A stretch of 64,000 nt of DNA from Sphingomonas sp. CCH10-B3 (GCF_001556185.1 NZ_LSIJ01000009.1:1-64000), one strand, 5' to 3'. Positions 19,853 to 28,693 are shown, counted from the first letter of the stretch. Notes: generated from the sequence alone by a model not told the origin. A program made the numbers and translations.

Positions 19853-20068
19853 TTAGGCAGCTGAGCCCCGTGCCGCCGCGACGATCGCCTGTGCGTCGGC
19901 CAGGTCGGTATCATCGACCATGACCCGCACCGGAATGAAATATTGGCTGCCGTCGGCGATGCTCGCGCCTTCGTCGAAGGCGATGGCAGGAATGCCCTGC
20001 GCGTCGAGCGCACCGATCAGGATATTGGCCTCGTTCTTCGAAAAGCGGCCAAGTTCGGCAAGCGCCAT
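19853..20068 (-). CDS. DUF2007 family protein
   Basis: Protein of 71 residues matching the DUF2007 pattern: ELGRFSKNEANILIGALDAQGIPAIAFDEG, then a PVRVMVDDTDLADAQAIV end. The fold is related to P-II-like and ferredoxin-like small domains, and annotators often call it a putative signal-transducing protein with no tested function. Its ATG overlaps the stop of the upstream oxidase-fold gene by one base (TGATG), so the two are coupled. It sits upstream of glnK on the same strand but is separated from it by the sigma-54 promoter. Confidence 0.85.
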   Translation of the reverse strand: MALAELGRFSKNEANILIGALDAQGIPAIAFDEGASIADGSQYFIPVRVMVDDTDLADAQAIVAAARGSAA

Positions 20069-20628
20069 CAGTCGGCCCAGCCGGGGATCACGGTCTGCAC
20101 CGTCACCGGCAGGCCATCGATGCTCTTCGTCCGCTCGGCGATCCGCGCGAGGCGTTCGACGGGGTCCTGCTGGGCATGATATTTGACCAGCGTGCGGCGC
20201 TCGCCGTCGAGCGTCATGCGCGGTACGCCCCAGCCACAGCTTTCCTGCACGCTGTCGACGCTGATGTCGAAGATCTGCCGCGCGCCAGGCAGGCGCGGGA
20301 AGTTTTCGGCAAGCTGGTCATACTCAGGCGTTCCCGCCACCACCGCGCGCCCGCGACCATAAAGCCGCAGGATCAGCGCAGGATTGTCGAACGCGCAGAA
20401 CATGATCGTGATACGGCCATCGGCGGCGAGATGCGCGTGCGTCTCATTCCCCGATCCGCCGAGATCGAGATAGCCGACGCGATTGTCGCCCAGCACGCGA
20501 AACGCATCCATGCCTTTGGGGCTGAGGTTGATCCGCGCGCCCTCGGCTGCGGTCGCGACGAAGAAGATCGGCTGCCGCGCAATGAAGGCGCGGTGATCGT
20601 CGTTCAGGGCAGTGAAGAACTCGGACAT
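20068..20628 (-). CDS. Pyridoxamine 5'-phosphate oxidase family protein
   Basis: Flavin-binding split-barrel protein of 186 residues. The conserved opening (PIFFVATAAEGARINLSPKGMDAFRVL) and the later GYLDLGGSGNETHAHL belong to the stand-alone PNPOx-like group. These bind FMN, F420 or haem and are often reductases of unknown substrate. It is not PdxH, because the C-terminal PdxH dimerisation region is missing. It is coupled to the DUF2007 gene downstream and divergent from the CcdA-like gene. Confidence 0.85.
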   Translation of the reverse strand: MSEFFTALNDDHRAFIARQPIFFVATAAEGARINLSPKGMDAFRVLGDNRVGYLDLGGSGNETHAHLAADGRITIMFCAFDNPALILRLYGRGRAVVAGTPEYDQLAENFPRLPGARQIFDISVDSVQESCGWGVPRMTLDGERRTLVKYHAQQDPVERLARIAERTKSIDGLPVTVQTVIPGWAD

Positions 20629-20673
20629 CGTTGCCTCGCTTGTTTCCAGCGCGACCTAGCTTATTCTCCGTCC

Positions 20674-20898
20674 ATGTCGATCGCCAATCCACCCCGTATG
20701 CCCGTCACGTTTGAAGCCAAAGTGATGACGGTGGAACTCGCCGCAGAACTTGGGATCGACGTTCAAGCAGTCTGCGAAGCCGCGCTTCGTGCCGAGGTTG
20801 CTCGCCGTTTCGCGGAAGAAAATCGCGATGCGATCGAAAGCATGAACCAATGGCTGGACGTGCACGGCTTGCCGCTGGAAAAATATCGCATGTTCTGA
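20674..20898 (+). CDS. CcdA-like antitoxin, orphan
   Basis: Protein of 74 residues. The N-terminal part could form a ribbon-helix-helix DNA-binding unit. The C-terminal segment (AALRAEVARRFAEENRDAIESMNQWLDVHGLPLEKYRMF) follows the CcdA toxin-binding tail pattern ENxxAIxxxNxWVExxGLPLxxYRxF. In plasmid systems that tail neutralises the gyrase poison CcdB. No CcdB gene follows: the next 80 bases have only a 16-codon hydrophobic frame (20911-20961), and the next gene is on the other strand. I start at ATG 20674; ATG 20698 is possible. Confidence 0.8.
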   Translation: MSIANPPRMPVTFEAKVMTVELAAELGIDVQAVCEAALRAEVARRFAEENRDAIESMNQWLDVHGLPLEKYRMF

Positions 20899-20980
20899 TC
20901 GCCGATCGCAATGCTGATCCTGGCGGTCGGCCTAGCTATCTTGGGGCTCGCCGCGACCTGAACCTCCATGCCGCCCACCC

Positions 20981-21751
20981 TCAGCCGTCAATCCGCTCGG
21001 CTGGCAAAGCCCCACAGTGAAATGCGACTTCGCGCATTTCCGATATCAGCGGTTTGCGGCCCGCAGCCGCCACATATTCCATCCGCACAAGGTGATGCGG
21101 ACGCGCAACCGTAACATAGCCGATGATCGAAAAACTGCCGTCAACCGGCGCAAGATTGGTTCGGAACGTCTCGTGACGGCCCGTCAGCGTGTCGAGGATC
21201 GCGCGTCCCTCGACAACCCAGCTTACCGCCCGGTTGCGCGTGGCGCCCGTGCCCCGCCAGCGATCGAGCATCGCGCCGCTCATCCGCAACCCATCGCGCC
21301 ACGGCACGGCCTGCACAATAATCTCGAGGCCCGGCCCTTCAGGTATCGCGACACCGGAAAGCGCTATCTCTTCCTGAACGCTGCCGTCGGGGGCCAGCTT
21401 GACTGCCGAAGGGCCGTCGAACCGGAAATGCACCGGCGGCACGGGCCCGCTATGCTGCGTCTCGACCGGATGGAGCGTTGCTGCATCGACAAGGAACTGA
21501 TCATCGCCCGTCGGTGACGTCATCACGCCGCGATGCAACGCCTGGATCAGCGTGCGACCGCGATACTCGATCCGCTCGATATTGACGTTGGTGACGCTGG
21601 CCTGTGGGCGCCCCAGCCCAATAATCCAACTGCCCGACATGCGGCAGACATCGCTCGGACGAGCCACCGTCCAAAACGGGCTTGGTGGCATGGTGGCAGC
21701 TCCCGCCGCCTGGAGCAGCGCCGCGATCATCACATTGGCGAGCGGTCCCAT
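20981..21751 (-). CDS. Secreted protein of unknown function
   Basis: Protein of 256 residues with a hydrophobic N-terminus (ANVMIAALLQAAGAA) that should act as a signal peptide. The body is predicted to be beta-rich (e.g. VHFRFDGPSAVKLAPDGSVQEEIALSG and SIIGYVTVARPHHLVRMEYVAAAG). The layout recalls the DUF3108-like or lipoprotein-carrier-like periplasmic folds, but I cannot place it in a family. It begins 16 bases after the tldD stop on the same strand, so it is probably in the tldD transcript. Confidence 0.65.
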   Translation of the reverse strand: MGPLANVMIAALLQAAGAATMPPSPFWTVARPSDVCRMSGSWIIGLGRPQASVTNVNIERIEYRGRTLIQALHRGVMTSPTGDDQFLVDAATLHPVETQHSGPVPPVHFRFDGPSAVKLAPDGSVQEEIALSGVAIPEGPGLEIIVQAVPWRDGLRMSGAMLDRWRGTGATRNRAVSWVVEGRAILDTLTGRHETFRTNLAPVDGSFSIIGYVTVARPHHLVRMEYVAAAGRKPLISEMREVAFHCGALPAERIDG

Positions 21752-21767
21752 TTATCCTTTCCGCCCC

Positions 21768-23192
21768 TCAAACCGCCGTGCCGCCCACCGTCAGCCCGTC
21801 GACTAGCAGGGTCGGTTGCCCCACACCCGCGGGCACGCTCTGGCCGCCCTTGCCGCACATGCCGACGCCTTCGTCGAGCGCGAAATCGTCGCCGATTCCG
21901 ATCACGCGGGTGAGCACGCTGGGCCCGTCGCCGATTAGGGTCGCGCCCTTGATCGGAGCGCCAATCTTCCCGTTTTCGACGCGGTAAGCCTCGGTGCAGC
22001 TGAACACGAACTTGCCCGACACGATATCGACCTGCCCGCCGCCGAAGCTCTTGGCGAAAATGCCCTTTTTCACACGCGATAGCAGCTCGGCGGGGTTGTC
22101 GCGCCCGGCTTTCATGAACGTGTTGGTCATGCGCGGCATCGGCGCGTGCGCGAAGCTTTCACGGCGGCCATTGCCGGTCGGCGCGACGCCCATCAGCCGC
22201 GCATTGAGCCGGTCCTGGATATAGCCTTTCAGGATCCCGTCCTCGATCAGCGTCGTTTCCTGCGTCGGCGTGCCTTCGTCGTCGATCGACAGCGACCCGC
22301 GCCGGTCGTTGAGCGACCCGTCGTCGACCACCGTCACGCCGGCGGCGGCGACGCGTTCGCCGATGCGGCCCGAAAAGGCGCTCGTGCCCTTGCGGTTGAA
22401 ATCGCCTTCCAGCCCATGACCGATCGCTTCGTGAAGCAGGATGCCTGGCCAGCCGGGGCCGAGCAGCACGGTCATTTCACCGGCTGGCGCATCGACCGAG
22501 TCGAGGTTCACCAGCGCCTGCGCGAGCGCTTCGTCGATTGCACGGTTCCACACCTCGGGCGACGTCACCTGATCGTAGAGATAGCGCCCGCCGATGCCGA
22601 AGGTGCCGGTCTCGCGGCGGCCATTCTGCTCGACAACGATCGAGACGTTGAGCCGCACCAGCGGGCGGACGTCGGTCGCGACGAAGCCGTCGGCGCGGAC
22701 GATCTCGACGACGCTCCACGATCCCGACAGCGAAACCGATACCTGCGCCACCCGGGGATCGCGGGCGCGCGCGGCGGCGTCGATCGTCTGGCACAGATTG
22801 ACCTTGTCGGCGAACGGCATCAGGTCGAGCGGATCGGCGCCGGTGTAGAGATGGCGATTGGTGCCCGGCGGCGGCGGTGCCTTGGGGCCGGTTGCGGGAT
22901 CGATCAGCGCCATCGTCTCGGCCGCGCGCTTGATCGCTGCACCACTCAGCTCGCTCGAATGGGCGAACGCCGTGGTCTCGCCCGACACCGCGCGCAGGCC
23001 AAAGCCCGCGTGCGAATCATAGCTCGCCGTCTTCAGCCGACCATCGTCGAATCCGAAAGCCTCGGCCTTGCGATATTGGAGATAGAGCTCACCGTCATCG
23101 GCACGGGCGAGCGCTTCGGCGGTCAGGCGCCGGGCTTCGGCCGGGTCAAGCGATGCATAGAGGAAGGCGCGGGGATCAGGCAGGTCGGTCAT
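21768..23192 (-). CDS. tldD: Metalloprotease TldD
   Basis: Large subunit-type protein of the TldD/TldE zinc protease, which processes small peptides such as microcin B17 and the CcdA antitoxin in E. coli. The 474-residue protein has the metal site HEAIGHGLEGD (HExxxH) in the middle and the conserved GMCGKGGQSVPAGVGQPTLLVDGLTVGGT end. I use ATG 23192 (MTDLPDPRAF) rather than 23219. Its partner TldE/PmbA is not in the window. An orphan CcdA-like gene lies about 0.9 kb from its 3' end. Confidence 0.95.
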   Translation of the reverse strand: MTDLPDPRAFLYASLDPAEARRLTAEALARADDGELYLQYRKAEAFGFDDGRLKTASYDSHAGFGLRAVSGETTAFAHSSELSGAAIKRAAETMALIDPATGPKAPPPPGTNRHLYTGADPLDLMPFADKVNLCQTIDAAARARDPRVAQVSVSLSGSWSVVEIVRADGFVATDVRPLVRLNVSIVVEQNGRRETGTFGIGGRYLYDQVTSPEVWNRAIDEALAQALVNLDSVDAPAGEMTVLLGPGWPGILLHEAIGHGLEGDFNRKGTSAFSGRIGERVAAAGVTVVDDGSLNDRRGSLSIDDEGTPTQETTLIEDGILKGYIQDRLNARLMGVAPTGNGRRESFAHAPMPRMTNTFMKAGRDNPAELLSRVKKGIFAKSFGGGQVDIVSGKFVFSCTEAYRVENGKIGAPIKGATLIGDGPSVLTRVIGIGDDFALDEGVGMCGKGGQSVPAGVGQPTLLVDGLTVGGTAV

Positions 23193-23285
23193 CGCGCCAA
23201 GGTAGGGCGCGCGCGGCACAAGTAAACCTGGGGCGGCATCGTCGCGGCAAAATCGGGTTGGTGGCCGCTTCCACCAAGTCGCTCG

Positions 23286-23519
23286 TCAGTGACTGGCGCC
23301 CGCGGGGATATCAGCCAGCGTTGCCGGATCGATGCCATCCGCAGGACCGCCGATCAGGATGAAACGCCGGTCGCAATAGCCGCAATCGACATAGCCCCGT
23401 TCGTCGATTTCAAGGAAGACGCGCGGATGGCCAAGCGCGGCCGGAATGCCGGCATGCGCGCCGTCGCAGGATACGCGGGGTGCGGCAACGCGCGTGGTTT
23501 CAGGTGGCGGGACCATCAT
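23286..23519 (-). CDS. Zinc-finger (zf-CHCC) domain protein
   Basis: Protein of 77 residues with the zf-CHCC layout: Cys18, His31, Cys46 and Cys49 in SCDG ... LGHPRVFLEIDERGYVDCGYCDRRF. The domain is the bacterial counterpart of the mitochondrial complex I subunit NDUFS6, and stand-alone copies are common in alphaproteobacteria. Two consecutive ATGs (23519, 23516) are possible starts. The gene is divergent from the secreted-protein gene at 23568, sharing a 48-base promoter gap. Confidence 0.9.
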   Translation of the reverse strand: MMVPPPETTRVAAPRVSCDGAHAGIPAALGHPRVFLEIDERGYVDCGYCDRRFILIGGPADGIDPATLADIPAGASH

Positions 23520-23567
23520 CGACGCGATAGCAACGACGGCGGACCGCAGCAACACAGGATCGCGCGC

Positions 23568-24137
23568 ATGGCATCGAAGCCTTTCAGCTTTATCGTTGCA
23601 GCGTTGGCGGCGATCGCACCGATCGCACAGGCGCAGGGCGAGCCCAATCCCGTGACGCTGACGTCGATCCGTGCCGGATTGGCGGGCAGCTGGAAAGGGC
23701 AGCTCGAATATCGCGATTATCAGGCCGATCGCTGGTTCGGGTTGCCGGTTCAGGTGCGGATCGAGATCATGCGCGACGGTCTGACGCTGATCCGCCATGC
23801 CGATTTCGACGATGGGCCGAAGACCGGGATTGTCACCATCACCAGCATTGCCTTGCTCGACCCCGCGACGAATCGCGAGCAAAGCGTGAGCTTTCGCAAG
23901 GGGCGCGATGCCGAGCTGGGCACCGCCACGCTGCGGCTGACGCGGGCCGAGGCCGCCGATCGCTGGACGATCGAGGAAGTGCAGGATGGCCGCGACGATG
24001 ACCGCCCCGCGCGCATCCGCGAAACCACCAAACGCGACGGCGCGACGATGGTGACGCTGAAGGAAGTCGATTTCCTCGACGACCAGACCGAGACGTGGCT
24101 GACGCGCAACCGCACCACGCTGACGCGGGTGTCCTGA
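23568..24137 (+). CDS. Secreted protein of unknown function
   Basis: Protein of 189 residues from ATG 23568, which begins a signal peptide (MASKPFSFIVAALAAIAPIAQAQ, cleavage near residue 23). The mature part starts with LTSIRAGLAGSWKGQLEYRDYQ and is predicted to be beta-rich, like a lipocalin or calycin-type extracytoplasmic domain. No catalytic motif seen. The open frame extends back to 23289, but that part overlaps the zinc-finger gene and is a shadow. An ABC ATPase gene follows 51 bases downstream on the same strand. Confidence 0.7.
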   Translation: MASKPFSFIVAALAAIAPIAQAQGEPNPVTLTSIRAGLAGSWKGQLEYRDYQADRWFGLPVQVRIEIMRDGLTLIRHADFDDGPKTGIVTITSIALLDPATNREQSVSFRKGRDAELGTATLRLTRAEAADRWTIEEVQDGRDDDRPARIRETTKRDGATMVTLKEVDFLDDQTETWLTRNRTTLTRVS

Positions 24138-24188
24138 CGCACGACGAAATTATTTGGCGCGGCTGGCCGGGCGGCTTAAGCGACAGCG

Positions 24189-25112
24189 ATGACCGACGCC
24201 GCCATTTCGATCGACCGCCTCTCCAAAACCTATGCCGGCGGCAAGCGCGCGCTCGACGAAGTGTCGTTCGAGGTTCCGCGCGGGCAAATTTTCGGGCTGC
24301 TCGGGCCGAATGGGGCGGGCAAGTCGACCCTCATCAACATCCTCGCCGGCCTCGTCAACAAAACCAGCGGCAGTGCGTCGATCTGGGGCTTTGACATCGA
24401 CGCGCACCCGCGCAATGCCAAGGCCTCGATCGGGATCGTCAATCAGGAAATCCTGTTCGACCCGTTCTTCACGCCGTTCGAAACGCTTGAAATCCAGGCC
24501 GGGCTTTACGGCGTGCCCAAGGCCAAGCGGCGGTCGATGGAACTGCTGCGCGCGGTGCATCTGGAGGACAAGGCCAAGGCCTATTCGCGCACTTTGTCGG
24601 GGGGCATGAAGCGGCGGCTGATGGTGGCGAAGGCGATGGTGCATGCGCCGCCCGTGCTGGTGCTCGACGAGCCGACCGCGGGGGTCGATATCGAACTGCG
24701 CCAGCAGCTCTGGGCTTATGTCCGCGAACTCAATGCGGGCGGCGTCACGGTGGTGCTGACGACGCATTATCTGGAGGAAGCCGAAGAGCTTTGCGACCGG
24801 ATCGCGATCATCAACCACGGCAAGCTCATCGCCAATGAACCTACGCGCGCCTTGGTGGGTATGGCGACCGAGAAGCTCGTCGAAGTGACGGTCGACCGCG
24901 ACGTTACGGCGGCGCCCGCGCACGCCGCCTTCCACAAGATCGAGCTGAAGGGCGAGCGGGTGCTGTCGATAACCTATCAGAAGGACCGCGTGAACGCGGG
25001 GCAGGTGCTCGCGGCGGTGCAGGCGAACGGCTATGGCATCGTCGACGTCTCAACCCGTGAGGCCGATCTGGAGGATGTGTTCCTCAATCTGACGCGGGCG
25101 TCGAACGCGTGA
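24189..25112 (+). CDS. ABC transporter ATP-binding protein, YadG/ABC-2 type
   Basis: ATPase subunit of 307 residues with Walker A GPNGAGKST (39-47), signature LSGGMKRR, Walker B VLVLDEPTAG, H-loop LTTHYLEEAEE, and a C-terminal extension of about 80 residues typical of the YadG/CcmA-like ABC-2 group. Such proteins normally pair with a separate six-helix permease. No permease gene follows: the stop overlaps the GTG start of nadB (GTGA). The partner must be elsewhere, or was lost. Confidence 0.9.
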   Translation: MTDAAISIDRLSKTYAGGKRALDEVSFEVPRGQIFGLLGPNGAGKSTLINILAGLVNKTSGSASIWGFDIDAHPRNAKASIGIVNQEILFDPFFTPFETLEIQAGLYGVPKAKRRSMELLRAVHLEDKAKAYSRTLSGGMKRRLMVAKAMVHAPPVLVLDEPTAGVDIELRQQLWAYVRELNAGGVTVVLTTHYLEEAEELCDRIAIINHGKLIANEPTRALVGMATEKLVEVTVDRDVTAAPAHAAFHKIELKGERVLSITYQKDRVNAGQVLAAVQANGYGIVDVSTREADLEDVFLNLTRASNA

Positions 25113-26673
25113 GCGGGGGGCCGAGCCACACCACCGACGTTCTCATCATCGGCTCTGTATAAGAGACAGGTTCAAGGTCACCGTGCTCGCCAAGGGTCGG
25201 CTCAACGAAGGGTCGACCGCCTGGGCGCAGGGCGGGATCGCGGCGGTGCTGGAGGAAGGCGATACCTTCGACAGCCATATCGAGGACACGATGGTCGCGG
25301 GCGCAGGCCTCAACGACCGCGCGACCGTCGAATTCGTGGTCGAAGGCGCGCCGCGCGCGATTGCGCGGCTGGTCGAACTGGGCGTGCCGTTCAACATGGA
25401 CGGCAACACGCTCCACCTGACCCGCGAAGGCGGACACAGCCACCGCCGCATCGTCCATGTCAACGATGCGACCGGGTGGGCGGTGCAGGAAGCGCTCCAG
25501 CACGCCGCCGAAATCCACCCCAACATCACGCTCGTCCCCGACATGGTCGCGATCGATCTGGCGACCGGCAAACATGAGGAACGCTATTCGGGATCGGGGC
25601 ACGTCTGGGGCGTCTATGCCGTCAACCGAACCACGGGCCGGGTCGAGCTGTTCACGGCGCGCGCGACGATGCTTGCGACGGGGGGCGCCGGGCGGACCTA
25701 TCTTTACTCGACGGCGCCGCGCGGCGCGACGGGTGACGGCATCGCGATGGCGTGGCGGGCGGGGGCACGCGTCGCCAACATGGAATTCATGCAATTCCAC
25801 CCGACCTGCCTCTATAATCTTGAGGTCAAGAATTTTCTGATCACGGAGGCGGTTCGCGGCGAGGGTGGCCAGTTGCTGCTGCCGGACAGCGGCTACCGCT
25901 TCATGCCCGATTTCGATCCGCGCGCCGAACTCGCCCCGCGCGATATCGTCGCGCGCGCGATCGATCATGAGATCAAGCGGCTCGGGCTCGACTATGTCCA
26001 TCTCGACATCAGCCATAAGGGCCCTGATTTCGTCCGCGAACACTTCCCGACGATCCACGAAAAGCTGCTTGGGCTCGGCATCGACATGACCGTCGATCCG
26101 ATCCCGGTCGTCCCTGCCCAGCATTATACCTGCGGCGGCATCGTCATCGATCGCGACGGGCGCACCGACCTGCCCGGCCTCTATGCCGCGGGCGAATGCA
26201 GCGAAAGCGGATTGCACGGTGCCAATCGCCTGGCGTCCAATTCGCTGCTCGAGTGTTTTGTCATCGGCGAAAGTGCCGCGCGCCACATCGCCGCCAATTG
26301 GGACGACCTGCCGCCGCCGCCGTCGATCCGCGCGTGGGACGAAAGCCGCGTGACCGACAGCGACGAAGAAGTGGTGATCAAGCAGAACTGGACCGAAATC
26401 CGCCGCTTCATGTGGAATTATGTCGGCATCGTGCGCACCTCCAAACGGCTCGAACGCGCGCAACACCGCATCCGCATGCTGACCGACGAGATCGGCGATT
26501 ATTACGGCCATTTCCGCGTCACGCCCGACCTGATCGAGCTGCGTAACCTGCTCCAGACCGCCGAGCTGATCGTCCGCTGCGCGCTGGCACGCAAGGAAAG
26601 CCGGGGGCTGCACTATACGCTCGACTATCCGGAGCTGTTGCCGGAAGCGGCCGACACCATCCTGATCCCCTGA
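25109..26673 (+). pseudogene. nadB: L-aspartate oxidase NadB, 5' region disrupted
   Basis: FAD enzyme that oxidises L-aspartate to iminoaspartate, the first step of de novo NAD synthesis. From the GTG at 25109 the frame reads SGGPSHTTDVLIIGS and then hits TAA at 25160, inside bases identical to a Tn5 mosaic end. The rest of NadB resumes in another frame at DRFKVTVLAKG (25165) and is intact to the stop. It has EGSTAWAQGG, HLTREGGHSHRR, MEFMQFHPT and GECSESGLHGANRLASNSLLE. By comparison with E. coli NadB, about 12 residues (36 bases) of the FAD-binding GAAGL helix are missing. As written the gene makes no working enzyme. An assembly artefact is the likelier cause, since loss of nadB would demand another NAD source. 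Confidence 0.9.
25156..25169. other. Tn5 mosaic-end (transposase adapter) sequence
   Basis: TGTATAAGAGACAG is identical to the inner 14 bases of the 19-base Tn5 mosaic end found in transposase-based library adapters. It sits exactly where nadB breaks. The last five bases (GACAG) could also be native, since GAC AGG TTC reads Asp-Arg-Phe in the NadB frame, which would provide microhomology for a chimeric join. Confidence 0.85.
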
Positions 26674-26765
26674 AGCGACAGGGACCGCATCGCTTCGTCG
26701 CTGAAAAAGTGCGATTCGACGCGTTAACCGCGTGCCAGTGATATCGTCGAAACCACGGCCGCGTC

Positions 26766-27905
26766 ATGACAACGCTCGACATGGATCGCATCTCTCTGAA
26801 TCTTAACCATAACCGGAGCTTGCCGCATCCGCGCGCGCTGCTTGGCGCCGCGCTTGCGATTGTCATTCTTGCGGGATGCCAGACGACTGAAGTCGCCCGA
26901 GTCGCCGTGGCCGCGCCGCCGGTGCCGATTCCGGTGGCAATCAAGCCTGCGCCCGTACCGCCTGCGAAGCCGCTACCCCCGCCGGCGCCGGCCGCGCTGA
27001 TCGCCGCAGTCGGCACGATTGCGCGCGGCTTCGACGGCAAGGTCGGCATCGCCGTGCGCAGCGTCGATCGCGACTGGATGGTGTCGGCGAATGGCGATCT
27101 GCCGCTGCCCCAGCAGAGCGTGAGCAAATTATGGGTGGCGATGGCCGTGCTCGATGCACGCGACCAGGGTCGGCTGACGCTCGACGATCCAGTGACGGTC
27201 ACGCGCGAGGACCTGACGCTGTTCCACCAGCCGATCGCCGCGATGGTGCGCGGCGACGGCTATAAAACCACCGTCGGCGATCTGCTCCAGCGTGCGCTGA
27301 CCGAAAGCGACAACACCGCCAATGACCGGCTGTTGCGCCTGATCGGCGGGCCCGACGCCGTGCGCGCGTTCATCGCCCGCAAGGATCTGGGGACAATCAA
27401 ATTCGGCCCCGGCGAGCGGCTGCTGCAAAGCCAGACTGCCGGCCTTGAATGGAAATCAGATTTCGCGACCGGCAACCGCTTTATCCGCGCGCGGGCCGAG
27501 CTGCCGATCGAGACGCGCATCAAAGCCTACCAAGCCTATGTCGCCGATCCGCCCGACGGCGCCGCACCGATCGCGATTGCCGGGGCGCTCGCGAAGCTGA
27601 AGCGCGGGGCGCTGCTCTCGCCCGGATCGACGCAATATCTGATCGGCACGATGGAATCGTCGAAAACCGGTCGTCAGCGGCTGCGTGGCGCGGTACCCAT
27701 TGGCTGGAGCTTTGGCCACAAGACCGGCACCGGTCAGGATCTCTTCGGGCGGACGGCGGGCTATAACGACGTCGGCATACTGACGGCACCCGATGGCCGA
27801 TCCTATGCGCTGGCGGTCATGATCGGCGACACCCCGCGCCCGATCGCCGAGCGGCAGGCACTGATGCAGTCCGTGGTGGCAGCGGTCGTCGCCAACCATT
27901 TCTAA
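26766..27905 (+). CDS. Class A beta-lactamase-like serine hydrolase, lipoprotein
   Basis: Protein of 379 residues with a lipobox LAGC (Cys38) after a hydrophobic span, then a proline-rich linker (residues 47-76). A penicillin-recognising domain follows. Its three motifs are present: SVSK (Ser118-Lys121), SDN (181-183) and KTG (319-321). The omega-loop glutamate that class A enzymes use for deacylation (ExxLN) is not apparent; the corresponding stretch is rich in R and Q (GERLLQSQTAGLEWK). It may therefore be a cell-wall peptidase or a slow penicillin-binder and not a true beta-lactamase. No regulator gene is beside it. ATG 26766 or 26781 could be the start. Confidence 0.85.
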   Translation: MTTLDMDRISLNLNHNRSLPHPRALLGAALAIVILAGCQTTEVARVAVAAPPVPIPVAIKPAPVPPAKPLPPPAPAALIAAVGTIARGFDGKVGIAVRSVDRDWMVSANGDLPLPQQSVSKLWVAMAVLDARDQGRLTLDDPVTVTREDLTLFHQPIAAMVRGDGYKTTVGDLLQRALTESDNTANDRLLRLIGGPDAVRAFIARKDLGTIKFGPGERLLQSQTAGLEWKSDFATGNRFIRARAELPIETRIKAYQAYVADPPDGAAPIAIAGALAKLKRGALLSPGSTQYLIGTMESSKTGRQRLRGAVPIGWSFGHKTGTGQDLFGRTAGYNDVGILTAPDGRSYALAVMIGDTPRPIAERQALMQSVVAAVVANHF

Positions 27906-27979
27906 GGCGGTCGCGCGCCGCGCGGTTCGAGCGCAAGGCCCGGGATGAGCGCGATGCAGCCTTGCGCCATGCTGTCCGC

Positions 27980-28693
27980 ATGAATCAGCACGCGATCGAA
28001 ACCCGCCGGCACGACGACTGGGATGCCATCGCAGCCACGCTCGATGCACAGGGCTGGGCGGTGCTGCCCGCGCTGGTCACGCCCGAACAGGCACAGGCCA
28101 TGGCGGCGTTGTTCGACGACGATGCGCAGTTTCGCAGTCGCATCGTGATGGCCCGCCACGGCTTCGGGCGCGGCCATTATGGCTATTTCGCGCATCCACT
28201 ACCGGCGCTTGTGGCGCAGCTACGCGATCAGCTTTACCCGCCGCTCGCCGCGACCGCCAATCGCTGGCAGGCGCGGCTGGGAAGCGAAATGCGCTTCCCC
28301 GATGCGTATGCCGACTTCCTCAAACGCTGCCATAATGCGGGGCAGACACGCCCAACGCCGTTGCTGCTGCAATACGGGCCGGGCGACTATAACTGCCTGC
28401 ATCAGGATCTGTACGGCGCGCATGTATTTCCGCTGCAGGTCGCGATCCTGCTGTCGCAGCCCGGCCGCGACTTCACCGGCGGCGATTTCGTTCTGACCGA
28501 GCAGCGCCCGCGCATGCAGTCGCGCGCCGAAGTCGTGCCGCTGATGCAGGGCGATGCCGTGGTGTTCGCGGTGAACCAGCGACCGGTGCGCGGCGCGCGG
28601 GGCGACTATCGCGTCACGATGCGCCACGGCGTGGCCACGGTGCGCAGCGGCCAACGCCACACGCTCGGCATCATCTTTCACGACGCTGCCTGA
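27980..28693 (+). CDS. 2OG-Fe(II) oxygenase superfamily protein
   Basis: Non-haem iron dioxygenase of 237 residues. The iron triad is readable: His141 and Asp143 in NCLHQDLYGAHVFPLQ, and His216 in RVTMRHGVATV. Arg226 in SGQRHTLG is a candidate 2-oxoglutarate-binding residue. The family is prolyl-hydroxylase-like. Relatives are often encoded beside alkylation-repair genes (ada, alkA), but none are here and the substrate is unknown. I start at ATG 27980; the longer frame from 27962 adds six residues only. Confidence 0.85.
   Translation: MNQHAIETRRHDDWDAIAATLDAQGWAVLPALVTPEQAQAMAALFDDDAQFRSRIVMARHGFGRGHYGYFAHPLPALVAQLRDQLYPPLAATANRWQARLGSEMRFPDAYADFLKRCHNAGQTRPTPLLLQYGPGDYNCLHQDLYGAHVFPLQVAILLSQPGRDFTGGDFVLTEQRPRMQSRAEVVPLMQGDAVVFAVNQRPVRGARGDYRVTMRHGVATVRSGQRHTLGIIFHDAA

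Noticed and set aside
20911..20961. 16-codon hydrophobic frame after the CcdA-like gene
   Set aside because: Too short and without a clear ribosome binding site; certainly not a CcdB toxin.
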